A stretch of DNA of 64,000 nucleotides from an uncultured Verrucomicrobiota bacterium (GTDB lineage Bacteria > Verrucomicrobiota > Verrucomicrobiia > Limisphaerales > UBA9464), in NCBI GenBank assembly GCA_903907995.1, contig CAIVQH010000012.1, positions 1-64,000 on the forward strand, in the 5' to 3' direction. Positions 36,218 through 44,742 of this stretch are shown here, in pieces (positions within the stretch are counted from its first letter, which is position 1; each line of letters opens with the position of its first letter). The notes beneath the pieces were generated by a model. It did no database searches, was not told the origin of the DNA, and saw only the letters and a list, made by a program, of their open reading frames with translations. Position numbers and translations under genes: made by a program.

Positions 36218-37735
36218 ATGAAATCACAACCGATTCGCAGTTCCTTCGCTTCGTTTCTGGCCTGTGCCAGCCTGACCGGCGCCTGCGCGGCCACCACCTA
36301 CACCGTCAGCGATCTGGGCACCGGTGGGGCCAACGACATCAACACCTCGGGCAGGGTGGTCGGCACGGATCCTGTGACCGGCGGCTGGTATTTTGACGGC
36401 ACGAACCGGACCACGCTGAACTTCAAGGCCTACCTGTTGGGCTCCGGGCCGGGAAGCGGACCCGAATTCACGATTAACAACATGTTGCCGACGGCCATCA
36501 GTGACAATGGCCGGATCGTCGGCATCTGTGTCCTTCCCGGCCCCCCGCCCCCGAACAATCTGTACGGGTTTTTCTACGACGGAAGCGGCGACGGCACGGT
36601 GATGGCGCCATCCAGCTCGTTCTATCCCAACGGCGTGAACTCCAGCGGCGTGATTGTCGGGCTGCATTCCTATTTTGATGGAACCAGCATTCTCAACCTG
36701 CCCGGCAACGCACCCACCACCCAGGCCACGGGGAACGCGATCAATGGAGCCGGTCTGATCGTCGGCAACATCAATCCTGACGGAGGGGCCTTTTTCAAAG
36801 CCGCAACCTTCAGCAACGGCACGCACACCCTGCTCGACCTAAGCTCGATCGAGGCCCTGTTCGGGTCCCGCACGGTCAGCGAGGTGTTGAGCGTGAACAG
36901 CGCTGGCCAGATGGTCGGCTATGTGAAGGATGCCGGCTCGTCTCCTTTCGCAAAAGCTTACGCGCCATTTCTCTATGCCAATGGCTCGGTCCTCAATCTC
37001 GGCGGCCTGGGTGGCAACATGGCCTCCGCCAAGGACATCAGCAACAACGGCCTCATCGTGGGCACCGCCAGCGTGGCCGATGGCAGCTCCCATGCCTTTG
37101 TCTTTGTCAACGGCGGCATGGTCGATCTGAACTCGGTCATCTCGTCCGGTGGCACCGGCTGGGTGCTTACCTCCGCCAATGCGCTGAATGACACCGGGGT
37201 CATCGTCGGTGAAGGCATGAAGGACGGCGTCCAGCACGCGTTTCTGCTCAGGCCCACGACCGACAACCTGCCGCCGACGGTCAATTTCGCGCCGGTGGGG
37301 ACGAATATTTTCGCCGGGCAATCGTTCACCCTGGGCGTCGGAGCATCTGGCAGCGGAACGCTGACCTACCAGTGGCAGCACGCGGGCACAAACCTGCCGG
37401 CAGCCACAAATTCATCCTACTCCGTGGCACACGCGACCGTGGATGATGCCGGCGCTTATCGCGTCCTGGTCTCCAATGCCTTTGGAACGACGCCCAGCGA
37501 CAGCGCGACCGTGCAGGTCAAGGTGCTGCCCGATGTGCAGCGGGCGCTGTATGCCGGCATCACCCTTAACGGGCCGGTGGGGGCCAGCTTCCGCATCGAG
37601 GCGGCGGAGCGGGCGGACGCCACCTCTTGGGGCGCGCTGGGCGATGTGACGCTGACCACCAGCCCCTTCTTCTGGGTGGATACTGATACGCCGGCGCATC
37701 CGGGCCGCTTCTACCGGGCGGTGCCGCTTCCTTGA
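36218..37735 (+). CDS. HAF-repeat extracellular protein with Ig-like domain, paralogue 2
   Basis: 505 residues. The signal peptide region MKSQPIRSSFASFLACASL is followed by HAF units (LGTGGANDINTSGRVVG, AISDNGRIVG, GVNSSGVIVG, VNSAGQMVGYVKDAGSSPF, KDISNNGLIVGTASVADG). Then come an Ig-like domain (YQWQHAGTNLPAATNSSYSV, DDAGAYRVLVSNAFG) and a C-terminal domain ending GRFYRAVPLP. It is far closer to paralogue 3 than to paralogue 1, so the two downstream genes are the product of a recent duplication. No terminator separates them. Confidence 0.85.
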   Translation: MKSQPIRSSFASFLACASLTGACAATTYTVSDLGTGGANDINTSGRVVGTDPVTGGWYFDGTNRTTLNFKAYLLGSGPGSGPEFTINNMLPTAISDNGRIVGICVLPGPPPPNNLYGFFYDGSGDGTVMAPSSSFYPNGVNSSGVIVGLHSYFDGTSILNLPGNAPTTQATGNAINGAGLIVGNINPDGGAFFKAATFSNGTHTLLDLSSIEALFGSRTVSEVLSVNSAGQMVGYVKDAGSSPFAKAYAPFLYANGSVLNLGGLGGNMASAKDISNNGLIVGTASVADGSSHAFVFVNGGMVDLNSVISSGGTGWVLTSANALNDTGVIVGEGMKDGVQHAFLLRPTTDNLPPTVNFAPVGTNIFAGQSFTLGVGASGSGTLTYQWQHAGTNLPAATNSSYSVAHATVDDAGAYRVLVSNAFGTTPSDSATVQVKVLPDVQRALYAGITLNGPVGASFRIEAAERADATSWGALGDVTLTTSPFFWVDTDTPAHPGRFYRAVPLP

Positions 37736-37791
37736 GTTGGTCGCCCCCGGCTTTTCAAACTTTGACATAAAATCTGTTTATAACCACTTCC

Positions 37792-39315
37792 ATGAAACCA
37801 CCACGGATTCGCGGTTCCCTCGCCACGATGCTGGCCTGTGCCGGCCTGACCTGCGCCTGCGCGGCCCCCACGTACACGCTCACCGATCTCGGTACCGGCG
37901 GGGCCAGTGACATCAACACCTCGGGCAAGGTGGTCGGCAATGATGGTGCCAGTCCTTGGTATTATGATGGCACCAACCGCACGAAGCTGCCGGTTATCCC
38001 GACGCTGATCCTGCAGCCGATTCCCGGAGAGTTCCCAGTCGACGTCACCCCCAGCGTGGCGTGGGCGATCAATGACAATGGCCGAATCATCGGGGAGGGC
38101 TTTTCGCCGGGTCCTCCTCCGCAACCCGGCCAGCCCCCGAGCAATTTTACCGGCTTTATTTACGATGGCAGCGGAACCGGCATCATGGTGGGAGATTACG
38201 GGGTGCACGGCCCCTACGGCGTGAACTCCAGCGGCACGGTCGTCGGAAACAATTTCATCTATGCCGGGACCAGCGCCATCAGTTTGAGCGGCGGCTTCAA
38301 TGTCAGGGCGTGGGACATCAATGACGCCGGTCTGGCGGTGGGAGAGCTGGTTGCCCCTGGAACGGGGTGGAGTTCGGCCGTCACTTTTGACGGTACAGGG
38401 GCGAGCACCTTGCTCAATTTGGGGACGGTGGGGACTTCCTTCGGAGTCCGTACCGCCAGCGCTGCCCTGGGTGTGAACGCGTCCGGGCAGGTGGTGGGCT
38501 ATGTGTTGGACGCCGGTTCGTCCCCTTTCCCGAAGGTGTCGCTGCCGTTTCTCTATGCCAATGGCTCGGCGATTGTCCTGGGCAGCTTCGGGGGGCTCAC
38601 GAGCCAGGCCAACGACATCAACACCGCAGGCGTCATTGTCGGCAGCTCCATGGTGGCTGACGGCACTCCCCATGCCTTTGTCTTCACGGGTGGCGCGCTG
38701 ACCGATCTCAACGGTCAGATTGCCTCGGGCGGAACCGGCTGGGTGCTGAACTCGGCGAACGCGGTGAACGACAGCGGTGTCATCGTAGGTGAGGGGACTA
38801 AGGATGGGGTGGCCCACGCGTTTATGCTCAAGCCCGCTACCGACAATCTGCCGCCGGCGATCAATCTGTCGCCGACCGGGACGAACCTCTTCGCCGGGGA
38901 ATCGTTCACGGTGGGAGTCGCGGCGGCCGGCAGCGGCACACTGACCTACCAGTGGCAGCACGCCGGCACCAATATCCCGTCCGCCACCAACACCATCTAC
39001 ACGGTGGCGCACGCGACGGTGGCTGACGCCGGCGCTTACCGGGTGCTGGTCTCCAACGCGTTCGGAACGACGCCGAGCGCCAGCGCGACCGTGCAGGTCA
39101 AGGTCCTGCCCGATCTGCACCTGGCGCTGTATGCCGGCATCACCTTTGCCGGGCCCGTGGGGGCGAGCTTCCGTATTGAGGCGGCGCAACATGCCAGCGA
39201 CACCACCTGGCAGCCGCTGGACAGCGTGACGCTGACCACGAGCACCTACTTCTGGCTGGATACCGATTCGCTGCAGCATCCGGGCCGGTTCTATCGGGCC
39301 GTGCCGTTTCCCTGA
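37792..39315 (+). CDS. HAF-repeat extracellular protein with Ig-like domain, paralogue 3
   Basis: 507 residues. It starts MKPPRIRGSLATMLACAGL, almost the same leader as paralogue 2. HAF units include LGTGGASDINTSGKVVG, AINDNGRIIGEG, GVNSSGTVVG and NDINTAGVIVGSSMVADG. The Ig-like domain (YQWQHAGTNIPSATNTIYTV, ADAGAYRVLVSNAFG) and C-terminus (GRFYRAVPFP) match paralogue 2 nearly residue for residue. It lies 56 nt after paralogue 2 and ends the tandem array at a terminator-like hairpin. Confidence 0.85.
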   Translation: MKPPRIRGSLATMLACAGLTCACAAPTYTLTDLGTGGASDINTSGKVVGNDGASPWYYDGTNRTKLPVIPTLILQPIPGEFPVDVTPSVAWAINDNGRIIGEGFSPGPPPQPGQPPSNFTGFIYDGSGTGIMVGDYGVHGPYGVNSSGTVVGNNFIYAGTSAISLSGGFNVRAWDINDAGLAVGELVAPGTGWSSAVTFDGTGASTLLNLGTVGTSFGVRTASAALGVNASGQVVGYVLDAGSSPFPKVSLPFLYANGSAIVLGSFGGLTSQANDINTAGVIVGSSMVADGTPHAFVFTGGALTDLNGQIASGGTGWVLNSANAVNDSGVIVGEGTKDGVAHAFMLKPATDNLPPAINLSPTGTNLFAGESFTVGVAAAGSGTLTYQWQHAGTNIPSATNTIYTVAHATVADAGAYRVLVSNAFGTTPSASATVQVKVLPDLHLALYAGITFAGPVGASFRIEAAQHASDTTWQPLDSVTLTTSTYFWLDTDSLQHPGRFYRAVPFP

Positions 39316-39333
39316 GCGGTTCGTTTGCTTCAC

Positions 39334-39376
39334 GGCGTCAAGTGGGTGGTGAACCACCTTCCGCTTGACGCCTTTT
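39334..39376 (+). terminator. Probable rho-independent terminator after the HAF array
   Basis: GGCGTCAAGTGG pairs with CCGCTTGACGCC (one G-T wobble). An inner GTGGT/ACCAC stem and a short T4 tract follow the hairpin. It lies 18 nt after the stop of the third HAF gene. Confidence 0.65.
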
Positions 39377-39415
39377 GCTGGAAGGACTTGGATCACGCGC
39401 AAGGGAAACCTTGCG

Positions 39416-39814
39416 ATGACCCACGCAACCTTCAGACACCTGTATTGTGCCAGGACGGGTTTGTCCTCCGAAGCTGCCTTGCAACACCTCTTCCGGCAAT
39501 GCATCCCCCTCTGGAAGCGACCGGTGATGGCGTTGATTCACTGGCTCGACCCTTCCGTTTTCCAGCTCGACTGGGCCGTCATCCAGGAAGCGGCCGAAGC
39601 CACCAATCATGCCGAGGTGGAGACGGCAGTGGACCTGCTGCACTACCGGGGGCGGCGGGATCTGTCTTTCTGGCGCGATTTTCTCGGTTTCCGCATCTCC
39701 GGGAAGCGTCTGCTGCAGTTGGCCGACAGCCTCATGGTCCGGCCGGCCATCAGCGAAGAGGAACGGGTGCAGGCCCTGCGGCAGGCGTTGGCAGCGTTGG
39801 ACCGGACGGCCTGA
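39416..39814 (+). CDS. Small protein of an unnamed verrucomicrobial family (member 1)
   Basis: 132 residues from ATG 39416 (MTHATFRHLYCARTGL), with AAGGGAAA upstream. It is helical and cytoplasmic, with no membrane segments strong enough to be certain. It aligns with the products at 62972 and 63759: an aromatic-x-x-x-YC start, then a long helix with FRQC.....W.RP.M.LI.WL.PS.F..D. After that comes an A.AT...E motif and near the end RDFLGFRISGKRLLQLADSL, matching HATFRIRLSNYRLTETFMDL in the second member. No known domain is recognised and no function can be assigned. It sits alone between the HAF array and the DUF1549 gene. Confidence 0.65.
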   Translation: MTHATFRHLYCARTGLSSEAALQHLFRQCIPLWKRPVMALIHWLDPSVFQLDWAVIQEAAEATNHAEVETAVDLLHYRGRRDLSFWRDFLGFRISGKRLLQLADSLMVRPAISEEERVQALRQALAALDRTA

Positions 39815-39834
39815 AGGGCGGGCCAGCGGACTGA

Positions 39835-39962
39835 AAGCATCAAATTCCAAGCACCAAGTTCCAGAGAAGCTTCAATCCAAAAACAGCGTCGCGCCGTTGC
39901 CCTTGAAGTTTCGTGCTTGGTATTTCATTGGCGCTTGGCGCTTGGCTTTTGGAGCTTCGCTG
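39835..39962. repeat. Imperfect palindromic intergenic element (CCAAGCACCAAG type)
   Basis: TTCCAAGCACCAAGTTCCAG and AAGCTTCAA on the left are echoed in inverse form on the right by TTGAAGTTTCGTGCTTGG and the units GGCGCTTGGCGCTTGGC. The arms are imperfect but the short repeated CTTGG unit is unmistakable. It resembles other dispersed intergenic repeats in this window. Confidence 0.45.
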
Positions 39963-40021
39963 AATCGCCCGTTGCCTCGGGCCGTCTGCGGGATAACGTC
40001 TGTCCCACAATCGCCCCGTTC

Positions 40022-43000
40022 ATGATGCGTCCGTTTGCCCGAGTCCTATGGTCAGCCGCCCTGCTGGCACTTCCGTGCCTGCTGCAGGCGTCGGGCAAGC
40101 CCGACTTCCAGACCCAGATCCGCCCGATCTTATCGGATAAGTGCTTTGCCTGCCATGGCCCCGATGCGACCAAGGTCAAGGGCGGTCTGCGCTTGGACGT
40201 GGCGGATGTGCCGTTTCAGGAGCTGAAGTCCGGCAAGCGGGCGCTCGTGGCGGGCCAGCCGAACGCCTCGGAACTGTTCCACCGTATCACCGCGACCGAC
40301 CCGGAGGAGGTTATGCCGCCCGCAAAAACCGGCAAGCATATCACCCCGGAGGAGGCCGACCTGCTGCGGCGGTGGATTGCCAGTGGCGCGGAGTTCAAGG
40401 GCCACTGGGCCTTCGAGGCGCCGAAGGAGGCCGCGTTGCCCAAGGTCCGCAACCCGCGCTGGTGCCGAAACGCGGTGGACCGCTTCATCCTCGCGCGCTT
40501 GGAGGAGAAGGGGTTCAAACCTGAGAGCGAGGCCGACAAATATACGCTGATCCGGCGGGTGAGCCTGGACCTGACCGGCCTGCCGCCGACACCGGCGGAG
40601 GTGGATGCCTTTCTGGCGGACAACACGCCCGGCGCGTTCGAGCGGGTGGTCGATCGCCTGCTGGATTCACCGGCCTTCGGCGAGCGCATGGCGCAGTGGT
40701 GGCTCGACCTCGCCCGCTACGCCGACACCAACGGCTACCACATCGACAACAACCGGGAGATCTGGCTCTGGCGCGAATGGGTGATCCGCGCCTTCAACCG
40801 CAATATGCCGTTCGACCGCTTCACCGTGGAGCAGCTCGCAGGCGATCTGTTGCCTGGCGCGACGCTGCAGCAGCGCGTGGCCACCGGCTTCAACCGCAAC
40901 ACGATGGTCAACTTCGAGGGAGGGGCCGACCCGGAAGAGTACCTCACGAAGTATGTGGTGGATCGTGTGAGCACGACGGGCGTGACCTGGCTCGGCCTCA
41001 CCGTCGGCTGCGCCGAATGCCACGACCACAAGTTCGACCCGATCTCGACGCGCGAGTTTTACCAGTTCTACGCCTTTTTCAACACGATCCAGGAACAGGG
41101 TCTGGACGGCAACACGTCGAATCCCTTGCCTAGCATCAAGGTGCCGTCGGCGGACCAGCAGGCGGAAACCGAACGCCGCAAGGCCACCATCGCGAAGCTC
41201 GATCAGGACTACGGGCAACGCGTGAATTCGCCTTCGCCCACCGAAGTCGCCGAACAGGCCGCGTGGGAAAAGTCCCTGCGCGCCGCGCTGGGCACGGGCT
41301 GGACCACGGTGGTGCCCGCCGAGGCGAAGTCCACCGGTGGCGCCACCCTCACCACGCAGCCCGACCAGTCGGTGCTCATCTCGGGCACGAACGCGGCGAA
41401 GGACGTTTACGAGGTAACCGTCACCACTTCGGCGCACGACGTGACGGCCCTGCGCTTGGAAGCCCTGCCGCATGACACGATGACGCAGAAGGCCTTCGCC
41501 CGGAGCGACAATGGCAACTTCGTCATGACCGGCTTCGAGGCGGTCGCCGAGGCCGCCGATCCCGCCCATGAGCCCAAGCTTGAGCCCGTGACGCTCGGGC
41601 ACTGGTATTCCCTCGGGCCCTTCAAGGCGGGCGATGCCAACGACGCCTTCAACCGGGCCTTCATCGACGAGGCCGCCGTCGATCTCGCGAAGAAATACGA
41701 CGACGGAAAGCTGGAGTGGAAGGAGCAGGCCGCGTGGAAGGAAGCCGAAGTCACGCCGCTGACCGGCGACAACGCCGCGACCTACGTCACCCGCACCGTC
41801 ACGGTGCCGCACGCGCAGGTCATGCGGCTTTCGCTGGGCAGCGATGACGGCATCCGCGTGTGGCTGAACGGCCGGCAACTGCTGGCGAACAATGCTTCGC
41901 GCGCCGCCGCGCCCGATCAGGAATCAGTGCTGCTGCCGCTCAAAGCGGGTGAAAACCGCGTGCTGCTGAAGATCAGCAACGGCGGGGGCGGCTACACCTT
42001 CTACTTCCGCCTGTCGGACGAGCCGGTGCTGAGCCATCCGGTGAAATTCGCGACCGCCTTTGCCGACTTCAGCCAGAAGGATTTTCCGCCCACCAACCTC
42101 ATTGACGACAAGCCCGACACCGGTTGGGCCGTCGAAGGGCACAATGCCGAGCACCGCCAGGATCATCAGGCGATCCTCGTCGCCACGCAGCCTTTCGGCT
42201 TTGCCACGGGCACGCGGCTGAAGCTGCGACTGAAGTTTGAGTCGGGCTTTCCGCAGCACAATCTGGGGCACTTCCGGCTCGCGGTCAGCGGGGATGGTTC
42301 GCTCGGAGACTTCGCGGCGCTGCCGGAGGACGTTCGCGGGGTGCTGTTCCGGCCGGCCGACAAGGCCTCGGCGGACGAGCAGAAGCGGCTCACGCGGCAT
42401 TTCATCGAGAGCCGTTCGCTCGAGGCCAGGGCGCTCGCGGCCAAGCTTGCTGGCGAGCGCGAGGCGCTCACGAAGTTCGAGGAGACCATTCCCGTGACGA
42501 TGGTCATGGCCGAAATGGAAAAGCCGCGCGACACCTTTCAGCTCATCCGCGGCAGCTTCCAGCAGAAGGGGGAGAAGCTGCTGCCCGGCACGCCGAAGTT
42601 CCTGCCGGCGCTGCACGTAAGCGATCCGGCCCGCGCGACCCGCCTTGATCTCGCGCAGTGGCTCGTGGACCCGAATCACCCGCTCACGGCCCGCGTCACC
42701 GTAAACCGCCTCTGGCAGCTCTTCTTCGGCACCGGGCTCGTGAAGACGGCCAATGACTTCGGCAACCAGGGCGAGCGGCCGAGCCATCCCGAGCTGCTCG
42801 ACTGGCTCGCCTATGGCTTCAGCCACGGCCTGGCCACGCCGGCCGGCGGACGCGGCCAGCCGTGGGACACCAAGGCCATGGTGCGTTTGCTGGTCACCTC
42901 CGCCACGTATCGCCAAAGCAGCACGGTCACGCCGGTGAAGCTCGAAAAGGACCCCTACAACCGGCTGCTCACGCGCGGCCCGCGCTTCCGGCTCGACGCG

Positions 43001-43621
43001 GAATTCCTGCGTGACCAGGCCCTCGCCGTTTCCGGTCTGCTCGACCGCAAGATCGGCGGCCCGAGCGTGAAGCCGTACCAGCCGCCGGGACTGTGGGAGG
43101 CCATCGGTTTCGGCAACGGCTTCAGCTCGCAGAGCTACGAGGCGAGCCACGGCCCCAGCCTCTACCGGCGCGGCCTCTACGTGTACTGGAAGCGCTCGCT
43201 GCCGCATCCGGAGCTGACGACCTTCGACGCGCCCAGCCGCGAGGTCTGCACCGTCACGCGCCCCCGCACGAGCACGCCGCTGCAGGCCCTCGTGCTGATG
43301 AACGACCCGCAATACGTCGAGGCCGCGCGCGGCCTGGCGCAGCGGGTCCTGCGCGAGTCCCCGGGCGATCTGAAGGGCCAGCTCGACTACGCCTTCCGCC
43401 TCGTGCTCGCGCGCCCGCCGCGGGACGAGGAACTGAAGCTGCTGGAGCGCATCTACCGCGAGCAGCTCGCGAACTACACCGCCAACCGCACCGCCGCCGA
43501 ACAACTCACGGCCGTCGGCGAAAGTGCGCGTCCAACCGGCGTCGAATCCGCCGTGCTGGCCGCGTGGACAGCGGTGGGGAATGTGCTGCTGAACTTGGAC
43601 GAGGTGATCACGAAGGGATGA
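40022..43621 (+). CDS. DUF1549/DUF1553 protein with planctomycete-type cytochrome c domain
   Basis: 1,199 residues (ATG 40022; 40025 is equally possible), with a signal peptide. The N-terminal planctomycete cytochrome domain carries the haem motif CFACH (about residues 41-45) and a distant MPP axial region. DUF1549 (WWLDLARYADTNGYHIDNNREIW; VGCAECHDHKFDPIS) comes next. A long insert of about 400 residues with two sugar-binding-like beta domains (SLGSDDGIRVWLNG; LRLKFESGFPQHNLGHFRLAVSG) follows. DUF1553 ends the protein (HPLTARVTVNRLWQLFFGTGLVKTANDFGNQG; PRTSTPLQALVLMND). These proteins pair with DUF1501 proteins and are thought to act in extracellular polysaccharide degradation. The partner is three genes downstream. 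Confidence 0.9.
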   Translation: MMRPFARVLWSAALLALPCLLQASGKPDFQTQIRPILSDKCFACHGPDATKVKGGLRLDVADVPFQELKSGKRALVAGQPNASELFHRITATDPEEVMPPAKTGKHITPEEADLLRRWIASGAEFKGHWAFEAPKEAALPKVRNPRWCRNAVDRFILARLEEKGFKPESEADKYTLIRRVSLDLTGLPPTPAEVDAFLADNTPGAFERVVDRLLDSPAFGERMAQWWLDLARYADTNGYHIDNNREIWLWREWVIRAFNRNMPFDRFTVEQLAGDLLPGATLQQRVATGFNRNTMVNFEGGADPEEYLTKYVVDRVSTTGVTWLGLTVGCAECHDHKFDPISTREFYQFYAFFNTIQEQGLDGNTSNPLPSIKVPSADQQAETERRKATIAKLDQDYGQRVNSPSPTEVAEQAAWEKSLRAALGTGWTTVVPAEAKSTGGATLTTQPDQSVLISGTNAAKDVYEVTVTTSAHDVTALRLEALPHDTMTQKAFARSDNGNFVMTGFEAVAEAADPAHEPKLEPVTLGHWYSLGPFKAGDANDAFNRAFIDEAAVDLAKKYDDGKLEWKEQAAWKEAEVTPLTGDNAATYVTRTVTVPHAQVMRLSLGSDDGIRVWLNGRQLLANNASRAAAPDQESVLLPLKAGENRVLLKISNGGGGYTFYFRLSDEPVLSHPVKFATAFADFSQKDFPPTNLIDDKPDTGWAVEGHNAEHRQDHQAILVATQPFGFATGTRLKLRLKFESGFPQHNLGHFRLAVSGDGSLGDFAALPEDVRGVLFRPADKASADEQKRLTRHFIESRSLEARALAAKLAGEREALTKFEETIPVTMVMAEMEKPRDTFQLIRGSFQQKGEKLLPGTPKFLPALHVSDPARATRLDLAQWLVDPNHPLTARVTVNRLWQLFFGTGLVKTANDFGNQGERPSHPELLDWLAYGFSHGLATPAGGRGQPWDTKAMVRLLVTSATYRQSSTVTPVKLEKDPYNRLLTRGPRFRLDAEFLRDQALAVSGLLDRKIGGPSVKPYQPPGLWEAIGFGNGFSSQSYEASHGPSLYRRGLYVYWKRSLPHPELTTFDAPSREVCTVTRPRTSTPLQALVLMNDPQYVEAARGLAQRVLRESPGDLKGQLDYAFRLVLARPPRDEELKLLERIYREQLANYTANRTAAEQLTAVGESARPTGVESAVLAAWTAVGNVLLNLDEVITKG

Positions 43622-44112
43622 AGAGCATGAGGCGGAGTCTCCATTGTTGGCTTTGCATATTTGTTTTTGGACTGGCGGTTTCGTCCCGGGCAGCCGACCG
43701 GTCACCCCGTTACGAAGATTTTGCTGTCACCAACATCTTCAAGGGCAAGCCGGCCTCGGTTAATCTGAAAAGTCATCCTCAGGCTCGTGGTTTTCGCACG
43801 GAACTGCGGCGTCAGACGGCGGAAGGCCCGAATTTTGCCGGTCACTACCGGCTGGCAATCTGGGGATGTGGCACCTCTTGTCAGGAGTTCGCGATCGTGG
43901 ATTGCCGGACGGGACGCGTGTATTTTCCGGCCAATTTGCCGTATGTGAGTTATGCTTTTTACGAGGGCGATGATTACGGGCTGCAATTCCGGAAGAACAG
44001 CCGCCTGCTGGTCGTGAATGGAGCTCGCAGGCAAGACCCGGAGATGGGGAAGTTTTATTATCTGTGGCAAACCAACACGCTGAGCTTGGTCCGGTCGGAG
44101 CTGAAACACTGA
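43618..44112 (+). CDS. Exported hypothetical protein between the DUF1553 and DUF1501 genes
   Basis: 164 residues. The ATG overlaps the preceding stop in an ATGA arrangement, which indicates translational coupling. ATG 43627 is an alternative. A signal peptide (RSLHCWLCIFVFGLAVSSRA) precedes a compact domain with the phrase GPNFAGHYRLAIWGCGTSCQEFAIVDCRTGRVYFP. That phrase recurs in a widespread but unnamed family of periplasmic proteins in Proteobacteria and Bacteroidetes, as I recall. The paired cysteines of CGTSC may form a disulfide. Function unknown. Confidence 0.75.
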   Translation: MKSMRRSLHCWLCIFVFGLAVSSRAADRSPRYEDFAVTNIFKGKPASVNLKSHPQARGFRTELRRQTAEGPNFAGHYRLAIWGCGTSCQEFAIVDCRTGRVYFPANLPYVSYAFYEGDDYGLQFRKNSRLLVVNGARRQDPEMGKFYYLWQTNTLSLVRSELKH

Positions 44113-44133
44113 GCTGAAACACTCCCTCCCGCC

Positions 44134-44715
44134 ATGAGTCGCCCTTTGAAATCCTGCTTTCTCGTCCTGATCGGCCTGTGCTTCGCCGCGAGCCTCTTCC
44201 TGATGGTTCTCGTCGAGGGGATCGAAGCGACACCGAGGGACACCCAGGACAGCCGAGGCCGGACCATGGGCTTCAACGACCGCTTCTCCCCCGAGCACTA
44301 CCGGATCGCTTTGGGGAATTTCCGTCCGGGTGCGCTTTTCCGAGGGGATTACGCCTATGACTGGCTGCTGCTGGTCGCTCAACTGGTGGGTGCCTGGTGT
44401 CTGTGGTCCGCCCCCCGAAGTGCCCGGCGGGCCACCCGGTGGTATTTCCTTGCCCAACCGGCAGTCTTTTTCATCGGCACGCTGGGCGTGGTATTCCTCG
44501 TCGGCCCAATCCTCCTAGTTGAATTGCTCAGCTTTCAGGCCGACCGAGAAAACTTCACCGACGTTCCCTTTCTCGAACTGGTGACTCAGGCCGCTTGGGT
44601 CATTGTTTCCGGAACCATCGTCCGCGCGCTACCCGGCCAATCCCTCGGCTTGGGGGAAACCTGGTCTGCCCTCTGTCGCCGGCTCCGCAACCGCCACCCC
44701 TTCCGCACCCGCTGA
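44134..44715 (+). CDS. Hypothetical membrane protein
   Basis: 193 residues with about four hydrophobic segments (near 8-28, 76-93, 105-130 and 147-165). A soluble loop with a charged stretch (TPRDTQDSRGR) lies after the first. I do not recognise the family. It starts 21 nt after the preceding gene and ends 27 nt before the DUF1501 gene, so it is likely part of the same transcript. The position suggests a role tied to export or use of the DUF1553/DUF1501 pair, but nothing in the sequence proves this. Confidence 0.6.
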   Translation: MSRPLKSCFLVLIGLCFAASLFLMVLVEGIEATPRDTQDSRGRTMGFNDRFSPEHYRIALGNFRPGALFRGDYAYDWLLLVAQLVGAWCLWSAPRSARRATRWYFLAQPAVFFIGTLGVVFLVGPILLVELLSFQADRENFTDVPFLELVTQAAWVIVSGTIVRALPGQSLGLGETWSALCRRLRNRHPFRTR

Positions 44716-44742
44716 CCCATCTGCGGATCGCCTCCATTTTCC

